A DNA stretch of 12,532 nt from Faecalitalea sp. UBA4312. GTDB taxonomy: Bacteria > Bacillota_I > Bacilli_A > Erysipelotrichales > Erysipelotrichaceae. A program made the position numbers and the translations under genes. The notes beneath the pieces were generated by a model. The model saw only the letters and a program-made list of their open reading frames with translations. It ran no database searches and had not been told where the DNA came from. The DNA lies in assembly GCA_002394635.1 (NCBI GenBank), contig DGUK01000007.1, forward strand, positions 1 through 12,532, given 5' to 3'. Positions 6,141 to 12,532 of the stretch are shown in pieces; within the stretch, counting starts at the first letter, position 1; each line of letters opens with the position of its first letter.

Positions 6141-7085
6141 ATGAACTATTATGGTCTGGATATTGGAACATCAAGAATCCGTTTTTTTGATTCGGAAGAA
6201 ATTTTGTTTGATCAGCCGGCATTGATCGCCTATGATTCCGACAATGATCCGATTGCGATTGGTGACAAAGCCCATGCTCTGAAAGGCAGCGGAAACGTAC
6301 GTCCTTTAGACAGCCTGGAAGCTCTGTTTCTTTACTGTAATCAAATATTTGATGACTATCATGTTTTCGGGATCTTTCGAAAAACGACCGTTCTTTTCAG
6401 TTGTCCTGTCATCTTCTCAGAAACGGAAAAAGAGGAAATCAAGCAATATCTTCTCAAACAAGGTGCCATGCATGCGGTATCTGATATCGAAATCTGGTAT
6501 GCTGCTCTAGGCTCCAAGATCAATATTGATTCCGATTTGAGTTCGTGTATCCTTCATATTGGACACGATAATGCAACCATTGGTGTGTTCTCCAGGAACC
6601 AGATCGATCATACAGCACAAAATCCGATTGCCGGACGGCAGCTGGAGCATCAGATCCGTCACTGGATCTTGGAACAGTGTCATCTGCAGATCAGCGATCA
6701 TGTCCTTTCAGATATGAAACTGCTGATTGGCCAATGTATTGCTCAACCTTTTCCTCAATCTTTTCCGGTACAAGGCTTCGATACACGCACACAAAAATCC
6801 CGGTCGATGCAATTTGATGAAAATCAATTCGTCCAGGCGGTATCCGGTGTACTGTATCAGTGGTCTAATTGGATCTACCAGTTTTTATCCACCTTGTCGC
6901 CCATCACCCAGCAACAAATCGCAATGCGTGGAATTATCTGCTGTGGTGGTACCTTCTTGTTAAGAAATCTGGCACCAGCCCTACAAAATCAACTGAATAT
7001 CCCTTTCTATATTTGTCCTAATCCGGATCAGACCGTCATTCAGGGCATGCAGGTCATCTTATCTAGAATGGAGGAAGGTTTATGA
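6141..7085 (+). CDS. Degenerate MreB-like actin homologue
   Basis: I chose the ATG at 6141 because AAGGAG lies seven bases upstream and MNYYGLDIGTSRIRFF is the expected N-terminus. An in-frame ATG 36 bases earlier (6105) lacks a ribosome binding site and overlaps the promoter region. The 314-residue protein keeps the MreB/actin layout: phosphate-1 loop GLDIGTSRIRF (5-15), a likely catalytic-region IEIWYAALG (116-124) where MreB has EPxAAAIG, a phosphate-2 region ILHIGHDNATIGVF (137-150), and an adenosine motif GIICCGGTFLLRNL (284-297). The phosphate-2 loop lacks the usual DIGGGTT glycines, and the protein is some 20-30 residues shorter than typical MreB. It is likely a cytoplasmic, possibly membrane-associated cytoskeletal paralogue with weakened or altered nucleotide use. 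It is followed by a 48-residue membrane protein whose start overlaps its stop (ATGA). Calling it the main cell-shape MreB would be unsafe. Confidence 0.75.
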   Translation: MNYYGLDIGTSRIRFFDSEEILFDQPALIAYDSDNDPIAIGDKAHALKGSGNVRPLDSLEALFLYCNQIFDDYHVFGIFRKTTVLFSCPVIFSETEKEEIKQYLLKQGAMHAVSDIEIWYAALGSKINIDSDLSSCILHIGHDNATIGVFSRNQIDHTAQNPIAGRQLEHQIRHWILEQCHLQISDHVLSDMKLLIGQCIAQPFPQSFPVQGFDTRTQKSRSMQFDENQFVQAVSGVLYQWSNWIYQFLSTLSPITQQQIAMRGIICCGGTFLLRNLAPALQNQLNIPFYICPNPDQTVIQGMQVILSRMEEGL

Positions 7086-7228
7086 AAGCCTGGATCCTGT
7101 CCGCTTTATACTTCATGGCTGCGGGCTGTCTGTTATTGTTTGCTTTTAAGAATATAGATATTGCTCTGTATATCGGCATTGTTCTTCTATTACTTGCAAC
7201 CTTGTTTTCAAGACAATTAAAAAAGTAG
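7082..7228 (+). CDS. Small two-helix membrane protein, translationally coupled to MreB-like gene
   Basis: This 48-residue frame starts at the ATG that overlaps the MreB-like stop codon (ATGA at 7082-7085), with GGAGGAAGG directly upstream at 7070-7078. The protein is MKAWILSALYFMAAGC, then LLLFAFKNIDIALYIGI, then VLLLLATLFSRQLKK. It has hydrophobic segments at about 4-21 and 26-42, a short polar turn FKNID between them, and a basic C-terminus. It looks like a hairpin of two membrane helices with no known domain. The four-base overlap and strong ribosome binding site argue that it is real and made together with the MreB-like protein, perhaps as a membrane partner. The stop codon lies inside the downstream terminator. 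Confidence 0.72.
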   Translation: MKAWILSALYFMAAGCLLLFAFKNIDIALYIGIVLLLLATLFSRQLKK

Positions 7229-7260
7229 AAGTCTACTTGTTTTCGATGACTTCTACTTTT
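7219..7260. terminator. Bidirectional terminator between convergent small genes
   Basis: AAAAGTAGAAGTC (7221-7233) and GACTTCTACTTTT (7248-7260) are perfect 13-base inverted arms around 14 bases. A shorter alternative hairpin, AAGTAGA/TCTACTT (7223-7238), is nested on the left side. On the minus strand the stem runs into six T residues (7224-7219); on the plus strand it ends in TTTT. Both flanking genes end here: stop codons at 7226-7228 (plus) and 7235-7233 (minus). Confidence 0.75.
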
Positions 7261-7445
7261 ACTTTGTTATCGGGTTCTATATCATAGGTTATTTTGGCAA
7301 AATCATTTGTATGCTCTGTAATCAGGGCATGAACCATTTCAAAGATTTCTTCTTCGTTTTCTTCGGTTTTACAATCGTATTCAATTGATGTAACAATATG
7401 TTTTCTTATTTTTGCATTTTTTAAATCTTTTAATAGTGTTTCCAT
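7233..7445 (-). CDS. Small acidic hypothetical protein (70 residues)
   Basis: I do not recognise this protein. It begins METLLKDLKNAKIRKHIV and continues with the acidic helix-forming stretch TEENEEEIFEMVHALITEH (about 27-45). It ends in a beta-like alternating segment, KITYDIEPDNKVKVEVIENK (51-70). It has no signal peptide or membrane helix, so it should be cytoplasmic. A GAGGT lies eight bases before the ATG, and a good promoter lies about 20 bases further upstream. It converges on the 48-residue membrane protein and shares its terminator. Start, ribosome binding site, promoter and terminator together make it a credible gene in spite of its size. Confidence 0.65.
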   Translation of the reverse strand: METLLKDLKNAKIRKHIVTSIEYDCKTEENEEEIFEMVHALITEHTNDFAKITYDIEPDNKVKVEVIENK

Positions 7446-7466
7446 TATTTAAACCTCACTGAAGTT

Positions 7467-7495
7467 AGTCTATTCCAGATTCTCTGTTTTGTCAA
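7467..7495 (-). promoter_or_regulatory. Promoter of the 70-residue protein gene
   Basis: On the minus strand a perfect -35 TTGACA (7495-7490) is followed after 17 bases by TAGACT (7472-7467), a four-of-six match to TATAAT. It lies in the 60-base gap after the transporter stop codon. No hairpin terminator for the transporter gene is visible there, so some read-through may also supply this gene. Confidence 0.55.
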
Positions 7496-7505
7496 ATCGT
7501 GTTTC

Positions 7506-8873
7506 TTAACCAAACAGTGTTGTGATATAACCTTGAATAAAAATAATAAGAATGATCAACGGCAGGATGACTGAACAATAAAACTTGATCTTGTGACTGA
7601 ATGCGATTCCATTTCCTGCGTTAGCTTCTTCCAAGAAAGCATCCCAGCCCCAGCCGTTTTTTGCGGTACAGAAAAGAACATAAAACAAAGAGCCTAAAGG
7701 CAGTAGGTTGTTGGATACGATAAAATCTTCTAGATCCTGGATCGTCGTTCCGGCACCCATCGGTTGGATAAAGCTCCATACATTGAAACCAAGCGCACAA
7801 GGTAAGGACAATACCAGCATACCGATCAGGTTATACAGAACATTCTTTTTATGATCCCAGCCAAACATTTCCGAAGTAATGGTCATAATGTTCTGGAAGA
7901 CGGCCAATATAGTGGTAAAAGCCGCAAAGCTCATAAACAGAAAGAACAAAGCACCCCAGATCCGGCCACCGGCCATATTCGCAAAAATATTTGGCAAAGA
8001 CACGAAAATCAGTCCCGGCCCTTGTGCAGAATCCACATTGTAGGCAAAGCAGGCAGGAATGACGATCAAGCCGGCAACAATAGCTACAAAGGTATCCAGA
8101 GCCACAACACGAATGGCTTCCGATGTCAGTCTCTGATCTTTATCAATATAGCTGCCGAAGATCGCAATCGCACCGATTCCCAAGGATAAAGTAAAAAATG
8201 CCTGTCCCATCGCCGCAAAGATAACTTCTCCTAATCCATTTTCACTGATTTTGGAAAAATCCGGAATCAAGTAATATTTCACTCCGGCCATCGCTCCAGG
8301 TAATGTCACGGAGCGTAAAGCCAAACAAACCATTAAGCATAATAAACAAATCATCATGACCTTGCTGACCTTTTCAACACCGTTGACCAGTCCCTTCGAT
8401 ACCACAAAGAAACCCAATAGGATCACAATCACCATAAAGCCGACATTAATTGCCGGACTAGCCAGCATGCTGGTAAAAGTATTGGCAATCATTTCGCTGT
8501 CAGCTCCTTGAAATGTGCCCATCAGCATCTGTACAAAGTAATAAAACATCCAGCCGCACACTGTTGTATAAAACATCATCAACATATAGTTTCCGGCTAA
8601 TGCCAGATACTTCATCCAGTGCCATTTTGTTCCGCTTGGCTCTAATACGTCAAAGGACAAGGCTGCGCTTTTCTGGCTTCCACGACCGACCGCATATTCC
8701 ATGACCATGACCGGTAATCCCAGGATCACCAAAAAAAACAAGTAGATAAGTACGAAGGCCGCTCCTCCGTATTTTCCGGTTATGTACGGAAATCTCCAGA
8801 CATTGCCTAAACCAATGGCACAACCGGCACTGATCAGGATAAAACCCAATCGACTGGAAAATCTTTCTCTCAT
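7506..8873 (-). CDS. Neurotransmitter:sodium symporter (NSS) family amino-acid transporter
   Basis: This 455-residue integral membrane protein belongs to the LeuT/TnaT/MhsT group. After MRERFSSRLGFILISAG it has the family signature GLGNVWRFPY (21-30), the unwound first helix that binds sodium and substrate. GGAAFVLIYLFFLVILGLP follows at about 36-54, and MEYAVGRGSQ begins near 58. About eleven or twelve membrane segments follow, ending PLIILIIFIQGYITTLFG. It should import an amino acid with sodium; the substrate cannot be read from the sequence. I chose the ATG at 8873 because GGGGGAG lies six bases before it; the in-frame TTG at 8879 directly abuts that sequence and is less likely. It is divergent from asnA, sharing a 163-base region, and has TATAAT upstream. 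The pairing with asparagine synthesis hints at amino-acid supply but may be accidental. Confidence 0.93.
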   Translation of the reverse strand: MRERFSSRLGFILISAGCAIGLGNVWRFPYITGKYGGAAFVLIYLFFLVILGLPVMVMEYAVGRGSQKSAALSFDVLEPSGTKWHWMKYLALAGNYMLMMFYTTVCGWMFYYFVQMLMGTFQGADSEMIANTFTSMLASPAINVGFMVIVILLGFFVVSKGLVNGVEKVSKVMMICLLCLMVCLALRSVTLPGAMAGVKYYLIPDFSKISENGLGEVIFAAMGQAFFTLSLGIGAIAIFGSYIDKDQRLTSEAIRVVALDTFVAIVAGLIVIPACFAYNVDSAQGPGLIFVSLPNIFANMAGGRIWGALFFLFMSFAAFTTILAVFQNIMTITSEMFGWDHKKNVLYNLIGMLVLSLPCALGFNVWSFIQPMGAGTTIQDLEDFIVSNNLLPLGSLFYVLFCTAKNGWGWDAFLEEANAGNGIAFSHKIKFYCSVILPLIILIIFIQGYITTLFG

Positions 8874-8900
8874 AAACAACTCCCCCTCGTAATGATACCT

Positions 8901-8906
8901 ATTATA
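8901..8906 (-). promoter_or_regulatory. -10 element of the NSS transporter promoter
   Basis: A perfect TATAAT on the minus strand lies 28 bases before the chosen ATG. The sequence 17 bases upstream is AT-rich (TATATAT) with no good TTGACA match. Confidence 0.45.
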
Positions 8907-8994
8907 CTACCATTTGTAATAAATATATATACTTCTTTCATTTGAAAAAAAGATAAAAAAATGTTCATTGAGCTGTAAAAATAAAGTTCAATTA

Positions 8995-9003
8995 TGGTAC
9001 AAT
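8995..9003 (+). promoter_or_regulatory. Extended -10 promoter element of asnA
   Basis: TGGTACAAT fits the extended -10 form TGnTATAAT with one mismatch, about 33 bases before the asnA start codon. There is no good -35, which an extended -10 can compensate. The leader is short and shows no T-box specifier or antiterminator. Confidence 0.5.
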
Positions 9004-9036
9004 CTTGCTTGAAAATATATTTAAGGAGGACTGATT

Positions 9037-10044
9037 ATGACTTTGATTATCCCTGAAAACTATGACCCTGTCCTGTCTGTACGCGATACACAGGAAGCAA
9101 TCAAATACATTCGTGATACATTCCAAAAAGAGCTGGGCAGCCAGCTTCACTTATCCCGGATCTCTGCCCCGTTGTATCTTCCGAAAAGCTCCGGTTTAAA
9201 CGACAACCTGAACGGTGTAGAATTGCCAGTATCCTTTACGATGAACGATGTTCCCGGTGAAGAGATGGAAGTAGTACATTCATTGGCGAAATGGAAACGT
9301 TATGCTTTGAAAAAATATGGTTTTAAAGTGAATAAAGGGCTGTATACTAATATGAATGCAATCCGTAAGGATGAAGAGATGGATAACCTTCATTCCGCTT
9401 ATGTGGACCAATGGGATTGGGAAAAAATTATCAAAAAGGAAGATCGAAATGAAAAAGTCCTGAAACGGGAAGTCCGCCGGATCTTTAAGGTCATCAAGCA
9501 TATGGAGCATGAAGTATGGTATAAATACCCGGAAGCCGTCAATCATCTGCCGGACAAGATCCATTTTATTACTACCCAGGAATTGCTTGACTTATACCCA
9601 GATTTGGGTCCGAAGGAACGTGAAAACAAAATCACAAAAAAATATGGAGCTGTGTTTGTAATGAAGATTGGTGATCGTTTGTCCAACGGAGAAAAACACG
9701 ATGGAAGAGCACCTGACTATGATGACTGGGAATTAAACGGTGATATTCTCTTCTGGTATGAACCATTACAATGTTCTCTGGAAATCAGTTCGATGGGGAT
9801 CCGGGTCGATGAAAAATCTCTGGTTTCTCAGCTTGAAAAAGAAAACTGTACAGACCGTTTACAGCTTCCATATCATAAAGGCATTATCAATCAAGAACTG
9901 CCATATACTATCGGCGGCGGTATCGGACAATCTCGTCTGTGCATGCTATTGTTGAAGAAAGCACATATCGGTGAAGTACAGTGTAGCATCTGGCCACAGG
10001 ATATGGTCGAGACATGCCTGGCCCATAATATTCAAATCTTATAA
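9037..10044 (+). CDS. asnA: Aspartate-ammonia ligase (asparagine synthetase A)
   Basis: This 335-residue protein makes asparagine from aspartate, ammonia and ATP in the cytoplasm, giving AMP and pyrophosphate. It matches AsnA over its full length and at the usual size (about 330). Visible landmarks are [19 protein letters not shown] (15-33), [11 protein letters not shown] near 37-47, [18 protein letters not shown] near 79-96, [20 protein letters not shown] near 101-120, YVDQWDWEK near 122-130, and [14 protein letters not shown] (293-306), the class II aminoacyl-tRNA synthetase-like motif 3 with Arg300. The start ATG has AAGGAGG seven bases upstream. It is a single-gene unit with its own promoter and a strong terminator. 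No sign of truncation. Confidence 0.97.
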   Translation: MTLIIPENYDPVLSVRDTQEAIKYIRDTFQKELGSQLHLSRISAPLYLPKSSGLNDNLNGVELPVSFTMNDVPGEEMEVVHSLAKWKRYALKKYGFKVNKGLYTNMNAIRKDEEMDNLHSAYVDQWDWEKIIKKEDRNEKVLKREVRRIFKVIKHMEHEVWYKYPEAVNHLPDKIHFITTQELLDLYPDLGPKERENKITKKYGAVFVMKIGDRLSNGEKHDGRAPDYDDWELNGDILFWYEPLQCSLEISSMGIRVDEKSLVSQLEKENCTDRLQLPYHKGIINQELPYTIGGGIGQSRLCMLLLKKAHIGEVQCSIWPQDMVETCLAHNIQIL

Positions 10045-10082
10045 AAAAAGATGAAGAGTGAAATATCACTCTTCATTTTTTA
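10042..10082. terminator. Bidirectional terminator between asnA and rpoC
   Basis: ATGAAGAGTGA (10051-10061) and TCACTCTTCAT (10066-10076) form a perfect 11-base stem with a four-base loop. A-run (10043-10049) and T-run (10076-10081) flank it, so it works in both directions. The asnA stop codon (10042-10044) and the rpoC stop codon (10082-10080) lie at its two ends. Confidence 0.92.
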
Positions 10083-12532
10083 TTCTGTAATTTCCAAGGA
10101 TTCCGGAACCAGCTCTTTAACTTCTGCTGTATTCTCGGATACGATCTTATTAAACTCATCATCCTTAGGAGCCGGATTCATTCGTTCCATCCGCTTTTCA
10201 CGAAGTTCTCTTGCCTTCTGGGCTACCAACTCGTTCTGTGGACGGCTACCACGGCAACCAGTTCCGGCTGGAATCAGTTTACCGATCATTACGTTTTCTT
10301 TCATTCCTTGCAGATAATCGCGTTTACCCTTAATTGTCGCATCTGTCAATACCTTAGTGGTTTCCTGGAAACTTGCTGCTGATAAGAAGGAATCTGTTTC
10401 CACTGAAGATTTGGAAATACCTAACAATACCGGTTTGAATTTTGCAGGTGTTTTTCCTGACAACAGAGCTTCCCGGTTGATATTGGTGATCATATTCAAT
10501 GATAACTGTACGCCGACATTGACATCTGTATCTCCACTGTCCACAACGATGACCTTTTTCATCATCTGCATGATCATAACTTCCAGGTGCTTGTCACTGA
10601 TTTCAATACCTTGCGACTGATATACCTTCTTTACTTCTTTTAAGATGTAATCCTGTACTTCACGTACACCAGCTACACGCAGCAATTCTTTAGGATCCAG
10701 CGGACCTTCTGTCAAAGCCACACCGGCTTCGATTTCTTTTCCGACCGCAACCCACGGACGCAGTGTCTGGTTTGCGTTGATCTTATGCGATACACTTTCC
10801 TTTTCACTGGTGATAATTACTTCTTGACGCATTGTTCCTTCAATACGTTCGATCGAAGTAATGGTTCCGGTAATCTGTGCAATAGCAGCCACACCCTTTG
10901 GACAACGTGCTTCAAATAATTCCTCAACACGCGGTAAACCTTGGGTAATGTCTCCGGTACCTGCACCAGCCACACCACCGGTATGGAATGTACGCATGGT
11001 TAACTGTGTACCAGGTTCACCGATAGACTGCGCTGCCATAACACCGATAGCTTCACCAACTTCGACATCTTTTCCGGTTGCCATGTTCTTACCGTAACAC
11101 TTACGACAGATTCCTGTACGTGATTTACAAGTAAAGACAGACCGAATATAAATTCCTTCGATGCCGGCATTGACGATAGCCTTGGCGATTTCATCTGTAA
11201 TGTATTCATCACTGCCAATAATCAGTTCTCCGGTCGTCGGATCAAAGACATCCTGTTTTGTATAGCGACCATTGATACGATCCTGGAAAGATTCAATAAT
11301 CGTATTGGTTTTACGGTCTACCAGGTTTTCTACCCAGTATCCCTTATCTGTACCACAATCATCGTCCTTGATGATCACACCTTGTGCCACATCAACCAGA
11401 CGACGGGTCAAGTATCCAGATTCAGCGGTTTTTAACGCTGTGTCGGTCAAACCTTTACGTACACCATGTGTAGAGGTAAAGAATTCGGATACGTTCAGTC
11501 CTTCACGGAAACATGAATAGATTGGTACCTCGATCAAGCTTGGAACGAATTCGCCATGTGTTGATTTCGCATGACCCGGACGCGCCATCAGTCCACGCAT
11601 ACCAGCCAGCTGCGTAAAGTTCGAACGGTTACCACGGGCTCCGGAGTCCGCCATCATAAAGATCGGATTCTTGCGGTCCATGTTATCTACCAGACTATCC
11701 GCTATATCATTTTTAATACGGTCCCAAAGGTTGTTCAGATGGTTTTCCCATTCTGGCATGGTCAGCATACCTTTCTTTTGGAAATATTTTAACTGTTCTG
11801 CCTTTTCCTGACCTTCTTTTACTTTTTCTTCTTTATTTGGAGCAACTTCAATGTCGCTTAACGCAACCGTAATACCGGCAACAGTAGAATACCGGAATCC
11901 CAGATCTTTGATTTGATCCAGAATTTCAGCTGTCTGATCAACAGAATAACGCGCAAACACTTCGGCAATGACTTTACCTAAGTCTTTCTTCTTAACGGCG
12001 CCAGCCACCGGCAATTCCTCGATATACTTTTTGATATCCTGTCCCTGACGGATAAAGTATTGATCCGGCGTATGTTCAAAGTTACTCTTTGACACTTCCT
12101 CGATAAATGGGAAGTCTGCCGGGAACATACTGTTGAAAATAATCTTACCTGGTGTTGTTACCAGATAGTCGTCAGCATGGATTGGATCAAAGGATGTTTT
12201 ATTCAGCCCTTTTACCGGTACGGCAATACGTGAATGCAAATGGATCAAATGCGACTTGTAAGCCATCGCCACTTCATCTACATCCATAAATACATGCCCT
12301 TCGTTGGAGGCAAATACACGCCACATTTTCGCTTCATCCGGACAGTCAGACTGCTCATAGCGCTCTGCCTCTTTCAAAAGCTCTTCTTCGGTTTCCTCCA
12401 TTGTCAGATAGTAGTTACCCATGACCATATCCTGGCCCGGCGTAACGATCGGTTTCCCGTCCTTAGGTCCCAGAATGTTGTGGGAGCCCAGCATCATGAT
12501 CAATGCCTCAGCACGTGCTTCTTCACTCAGAG
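10080..12532 (-). CDS. rpoC: DNA-directed RNA polymerase subunit beta' (C-terminal two thirds; N-terminus off right edge)
   Basis: The frame is open through the right edge; the first residues in the window, [14 protein letters not shown], are those that directly follow the catalytic NADFDGDQM segment, which must lie just outside. About 817 residues remain of a protein usually near 1,200. Landmarks in order: [20 protein letters not shown] after the active site; the bridge helix and preceding loop with [21 protein letters not shown] (about 11,595-11,660); [21 protein letters not shown], the trigger-loop region (about 11,430-11,490); a zinc site made of the Cys in [10 protein letters not shown] and [11 protein letters not shown] (about 11,095-11,370); then [29 protein letters not shown] and [12 protein letters not shown]. 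The C-terminal tail ends [11 protein letters not shown]. rpoB is expected upstream, to the right. The gene ends at a bidirectional terminator. No irregularity seen. Confidence 0.98.
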   Translation of the reverse strand, partial: LSEEARAEALIMMLGSHNILGPKDGKPIVTPGQDMVMGNYYLTMEETEEELLKEAERYEQSDCPDEAKMWRVFASNEGHVFMDVDEVAMAYKSHLIHLHSRIAVPVKGLNKTSFDPIHADDYLVTTPGKIIFNSMFPADFPFIEEVSKSNFEHTPDQYFIRQGQDIKKYIEELPVAGAVKKKDLGKVIAEVFARYSVDQTAEILDQIKDLGFRYSTVAGITVALSDIEVAPNKEEKVKEGQEKAEQLKYFQKKGMLTMPEWENHLNNLWDRIKNDIADSLVDNMDRKNPIFMMADSGARGNRSNFTQLAGMRGLMARPGHAKSTHGEFVPSLIEVPIYSCFREGLNVSEFFTSTHGVRKGLTDTALKTAESGYLTRRLVDVAQGVIIKDDDCGTDKGYWVENLVDRKTNTIIESFQDRINGRYTKQDVFDPTTGELIIGSDEYITDEIAKAIVNAGIEGIYIRSVFTCKSRTGICRKCYGKNMATGKDVEVGEAIGVMAAQSIGEPGTQLTMRTFHTGGVAGAGTGDITQGLPRVEELFEARCPKGVAAIAQITGTITSIERIEGTMRQEVIITSEKESVSHKINANQTLRPWVAVGKEIEAGVALTEGPLDPKELLRVAGVREVQDYILKEVKKVYQSQGIEISDKHLEVMIMQMMKKVIVVDSGDTDVNVGVQLSLNMITNINREALLSGKTPAKFKPVLLGISKSSVETDSFLSAASFQETTKVLTDATIKGKRDYLQGMKENVMIGKLIPAGTGCRGSRPQNELVAQKARELREKRMERMNPAPKDDEFNKIVSENTAEVKELVPESLEITE

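Noticed and set aside
7851..8189. Plus-strand open frame of 112 codons inside the NSS transporter gene
   Set aside because: Antisense shadow of a strongly recognised membrane protein; no ribosome binding site or plausible protein pattern.
8874..8879. TTG start for the NSS transporter two codons upstream
   Set aside because: The GGGGGAG sequence touches the TTG directly, leaving no spacer; the ATG at 8873 has a six-base spacer.
8880..9036. Possible T-box or other riboswitch upstream of asnA
   Set aside because: The transcribed leader is only about 25-35 bases; no T-box sequence, specifier stem or terminator is present.
12501..12503. TTG at 12503 as the true start of rpoC
   Set aside because: The frame continues to the window edge with LSEEARAEA, which is conserved RpoC sequence; the gene is cut by the window, not started there.

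Overview
The window looks like a chromosomal segment of a Gram-positive Bacillota (Firmicutes), possibly an Erysipelotrichia-type gut anaerobe; the class is only a guess. The reasons are moderate-to-low GC, strong AAGGAGG-type ribosome binding sites, intrinsic terminators with T-runs, a lipobox on the iron-binding protein (anchored to the membrane, as expected for a single-membrane cell), an ammonia-dependent asparagine synthetase and a Bacillota-like RpoC. No tRNA, rRNA, CRISPR array, insertion sequence or phage gene was seen. Coding density is high and no gene-free stretch exceeds about 160 bases.

Region 1 (1-5560, all minus strand) is an iron-uptake operon. It reads, in transcription order: an FTR1-family permease with an extracellular N-terminal domain, a P19/Tp34-family metal-binding lipoprotein, a polytopic membrane protein ending in a DUF2318 cysteine-rich domain, and two MacB/FtsX-type ABC permeases, the second running off the left edge. 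The order matches the FTR1-P19 iron locus known from Campylobacter jejuni (Cj1658 onward), where an ABC ATPase and thioredoxin-like proteins follow. An ATPase is therefore expected just left of the window. The promoter carries a dense array of alternating TCTAA/TTAGA half-sites, a likely metalloregulator operator. A hairpin plus T-run between the P19 gene and the DUF2318 gene looks like an internal attenuator. The FTR1 gene has a perfect 15-bp tandem duplication exactly at its first REXXE iron-binding motif.

Region 2 (5600-7445) holds small, poorly known genes. A 157-residue protein with a peroxiredoxin-like pattern but no catalytic cysteine lies divergent to a degenerate MreB-like actin homologue. 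The latter overlaps by ATGA a previously uncalled 48-residue membrane protein. A 70-residue acidic protein converges on it, and both genes end inside a shared bidirectional terminator.

Region 3 (7506-12532) holds housekeeping functions: an NSS-family sodium-coupled amino-acid transporter (minus), asparagine synthetase AsnA (plus, divergent from the transporter), a bidirectional terminator, and the C-terminal two thirds of RpoC (minus), which enters from the right edge.

The most interesting material is the iron operon with its duplicated REXXE motif and operator array, and the degenerate MreB paired with a micro membrane protein.
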